From assembly GCA_028284285.1 (NCBI GenBank), contig JANQSA010000085.1, forward strand, positions 62,001-126,000: a DNA stretch of 64,000 nt, in the 5' to 3' direction. Origin of the DNA: Croceivirga sp. (GTDB taxonomy: Bacteria; Bacteroidota; Bacteroidia; Flavobacteriales; Flavobacteriaceae). A program made the translations under genes and the position numbers. Shown piece after piece: positions 63,490 to 64,000 of this stretch. Positions within the stretch are counted from its first letter, which is position 1, and every line of letters starts with the position of its first letter. Under the pieces are notes generated by a model, which was not told where the DNA came from, made no database searches, and was given only the letters and a program-made list of their open reading frames with translations.

Positions 63490-64000
63490 ATTGCATGATC
63501 ATTGAGGACGAAGAACCTGCTATTAAAGTTTTGGAGAGCCACATAGGACATTTTAGGGACCTGGAAATCCATAGCGTCTATAACAATACCATGGAAGCAC
63601 TGCCCCACCTGCAACAGGCCGAAGTGGATATTCTGTTTTTGGATATTCAGTTGCCAAAAATTTCCGGTATTGAATTCCTCAAAAGCCTAAAAGTTAAGCC
63701 GGCAGTTATTTTGACCACTGCGCATAGAGAATATGCCCTGGAAGGATATGAACTCGAAATAACGGATTATCTCTTGAAACCGATTTCTTTTGAACGCTTT
63801 GCGAAATCCCTGGCTAAAGCTTATAATTTTAAGCATAGTAAATTCGAACAGGGACAACAAAAAATCGAATTACCCTATCCGGAGATAAAAAAAGGCACTG
63901 CTTTTTCCGCACCGTTCATTTATATCAAATGTGAACGTGAGTACGTTAAGGTACTTTTGGAAGAGTTACTTTATGTAGAAAGTATTAAGAACCATATCAA
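63486..64000 (+). CDS. LytTR-type response regulator (3' end outside window)
   Basis: A response regulator with a receiver (1-115: IIEDEEPA acidic pocket, phosphoacceptor D53 in FLDIQLP, Lys in LLKPISF). After a linker, the LytTR DNA-binding domain begins (IYIKCEREYVKVLLEELLYVESIKNH). The window ends inside this domain. The start overlaps the kinase stop by 4 bp, so the two form a coupled two-component system. Targets are unknown. Confidence 0.93.
   Translation, partial: MNCMIIEDEEPAIKVLESHIGHFRDLEIHSVYNNTMEALPHLQQAEVDILFLDIQLPKISGIEFLKSLKVKPAVILTTAHREYALEGYELEITDYLLKPISFERFAKSLAKAYNFKHSKFEQGQQKIELPYPEIKKGTAFSAPFIYIKCEREYVKVLLEELLYVESIKNHI

Overview
The window is a chromosomal segment of a Bacteroidota bacterium, most likely a marine member of the Flavobacteriaceae. 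The evidence is two SusC/SusD pairs, an ECF sigma/FecR regulatory pair, a hybrid two-component regulator, many lipoproteins, the flavobacterial forms of RimP, NusA and IF-2, and Bacteroidota-type promoters of the TAnnTTTG class. No tRNA, rRNA, CRISPR array or intact insertion sequence was seen.

Layout. 1-4.1 kb (minus strand): the rimP-nusA-infB operon, with infB cut by the window edge; its short leader carries a terminator-like hairpin. 4.3-4.9 kb: a small lipoprotein. 5.0-13.4 kb (minus): one tight operon of a TolC-type outer-membrane protein with an extra substrate-binding-like domain, an RND adaptor, an RND pump, a membrane class III nucleotidyl cyclase and a potassium-channel-like protein. 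13.6-17.6 kb (minus): a Na+/H+ antiporter and two surface lipoproteins separated by a 0.65 kb non-coding stretch packed with inverted repeats. 17.9-21.2 kb (plus): an EEP-family phosphohydrolase and an AsmA/DUF748-like protein.

21.5-37.9 kb (mostly plus) is the most interesting part. An ECF sigma factor, a FecR anti-sigma factor, a SusC receptor with an STN signalling domain and a SusD lipoprotein are followed by a calcineurin-type phosphoesterase lipoprotein, a GDPD-like/alkaline phosphatase fusion, a DUF5690 membrane transporter candidate, a TIGR03364-type FAD oxidoreductase, a phosphonatase-like HAD hydrolase, an XRE-cupin regulator and a PbfA-like PLP enzyme. I read it as an organophosphorus (phosphoester plus aminophosphonate) capture and degradation locus organised like a polysaccharide utilisation locus. 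A near-identical 16-bp motif lies before the DUF5690 gene and in the regulator/PLP-enzyme intergenic region.

38.2-41.7 kb (minus): an iron-uptake pair (TonB-dependent siderophore receptor and PepSY protein) with a Fur-like palindrome over the promoter. 42.0 kb: a Cof-type HAD phosphatase. 43.1-54.1 kb (minus): a compact fructan utilisation locus, with a hybrid regulator carrying a periplasmic sugar-binding domain, a sugar-porter MFS protein, a GH32 lipoprotein, SusC and SusD. 54.4-58.1 kb: a barrel-like outer-membrane protein, an unusual GNAT-GH13 fusion and an AraC regulator. 58.1-62.3 kb: a mixed, partly decayed accessory zone (remnants of a VOC protein and an MFS transporter, an alpha/beta hydrolase lacking its nucleophile serine, a VOC protein, a DUF2911 protein and a truncated receptor-like protein). 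62.4 kb to the end: a LytS/LytR-type two-component pair, cut by the window edge.
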